Source of the DNA: Clostridia bacterium
GTDB lineage: Bacteria > Bacillota > Clostridia > Oscillospirales > Acutalibacteraceae
Length of the DNA stretch: 14,346 bases
Assembly: GCA_900752115.1 (NCBI GenBank)
Contig: CAADUC010000111.1
Location: forward strand, 1 to 14,346
Direction of reading: 5' to 3'
Shown here: piece by piece, positions 13,953 to 14,346 of the stretch
How positions within the stretch are numbered: position 1 is the first letter of the stretch
Layout: each line of letters starts with the position of its first letter
Program-made: the position numbers and the translations under genes
Notes under the pieces: model-generated
What the model was told of the DNA's origin: nothing
Databases searched by the model: none
What the model saw: only the letters and a program-made list of their open reading frames with translations

Positions 13953-14346
13953 ATGAATTTGCAGGATTATCAGGGTGTGTATGTATTCGTCCAGCAGGTC
14001 GATAACAAAATCACCGGCGTTTCGTTTGAGCTGATCGGTAAGGCCAAAGAACTGGCCGCCGCGATGGAGACCGAGGTTACTGCCGTTCTGCTCGGCTCCA
14101 ACGTTTCCGCCCTCTGCGATGAGCTGGCTGAGTTCGGCGCTGACAAGGTTGTCATGGTAGATAACGAGGCTCTCGAGCCTTACAGCACGGAGCCTTACGC
14201 CCATGCGATGGCTGCTGTCATCGAGAAGTACAAGCCCGCAGTGGTGCTTTACGGCGCGACCGCTATCGGCCGCGATCTTGCGCCCCGTGTGTCCGCCAGA
14301 GTTCGCACCGGCCTGACCGCCGACTGCACGAAGCTCGAGGTTGATC
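13953..14346 (+). CDS. etfA: Electron transfer flavoprotein subunit alpha (3' end outside window)
   Basis: An open frame of 131 complete codons runs off the window end. It begins with ATG at 13953 and has GGTGAG (13941-13946) six bases upstream. The visible part is the N-terminal alpha/beta domain of EtfA: GVYVFVQQVDNKITGVSFELIGKA near the start, and YGATAIGRDLAPRVSARVRTG followed by LTADCTKLEVD at about 99-131, the conserved segment of the family. The C-terminal FAD-binding domain would follow outside. There is no N-terminal ferredoxin domain of the kind found in some clostridial EtfA proteins. It pairs with EtfB as the electron donor complex for Bcd. Confidence 0.94.
   Translation, partial: MNLQDYQGVYVFVQQVDNKITGVSFELIGKAKELAAAMETEVTAVLLGSNVSALCDELAEFGADKVVMVDNEALEPYSTEPYAHAMAAVIEKYKPAVVLYGATAIGRDLAPRVSARVRTGLTADCTKLEVD

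Noticed and set aside
1..14346. Mobile elements, CRISPR arrays, tRNAs, or a new defence or biosynthetic system.
   Set aside because: No transposase, integrase, regular short repeats, tRNA-like cloverleaf or unassigned gene cluster is visible. Every gene except the DUF362 protein fits known fatty-acid or butyrate metabolism.

Overview
This window looks like a chromosomal stretch from an anaerobic, butyrate-producing Firmicute of class Clostridia. The moderately high GC content and protein style suggest an Oscillospiraceae/Ruminococcaceae-like gut bacterium, but the genus cannot be named from the sequence alone. All sixteen genes lie on the + strand. I see no tRNA, rRNA, transposase, phage gene or CRISPR array.

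Region 1 (1-7180) is the downstream part of a type II fatty-acid synthesis operon: fabD (5' end outside the window), fabG, fabF, accB, fabZ, accC, accD, accA, then a DegV-family fatty-acid-binding protein. The order fabD-fabG-fabF-accB-fabZ-accC-accD-accA is the one known from streptococcal and many clostridial fab clusters, so fabH, acpP and fabK are probably upstream. Genes are packed with ATGA or 14-nt overlaps or short gaps, and the operon ends in a clear Rho-independent terminator just after degV. AccB/AccC/AccD/AccA make malonyl-CoA, FabD loads it on ACP, and FabF, FabG and FabZ run condensation, ketoreduction and dehydration. The enoyl reductase is not in view. The main oddity is FabF: the position of the nucleophilic cysteine reads serine (codon TCC, 1660-1662), while both histidines, the lysine and the glycine-rich C-terminal motif are intact.

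Region 2 (7181-8492) is a single gene with its own plausible promoter. It encodes a DUF362 protein carrying two [4Fe-4S] ferredoxin-type motifs; its function is unknown.

Region 3 (8493-8833) is a 341-nt regulatory interval. Its first half is GC-rich with several possible stems. It then becomes AT-rich and holds a good extended -10 promoter, a probable Rex (NADH/NAD+ sensor) operator over the -10, and an RNA leader of about 112 nt. The leader can form a perfect 12-bp hairpin or a mutually exclusive 14-bp alternative.

Region 4 (8834-14346) is the central butyrate operon thl-crt-hbd-bcd-etfB-etfA (etfA cut by the window end). It converts two acetyl-CoA to butyryl-CoA via acetoacetyl-, 3-hydroxybutyryl- and crotonyl-CoA. 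Bcd with EtfAB probably does flavin-based electron bifurcation to ferredoxin. The terminal butyrate-forming enzymes are not in the window. Intercistronic hairpins after crt and hbd, the latter terminator-like, may tune expression within the operon. Codon use here is visibly more biased than in Region 1, as expected for a highly expressed catabolic pathway.
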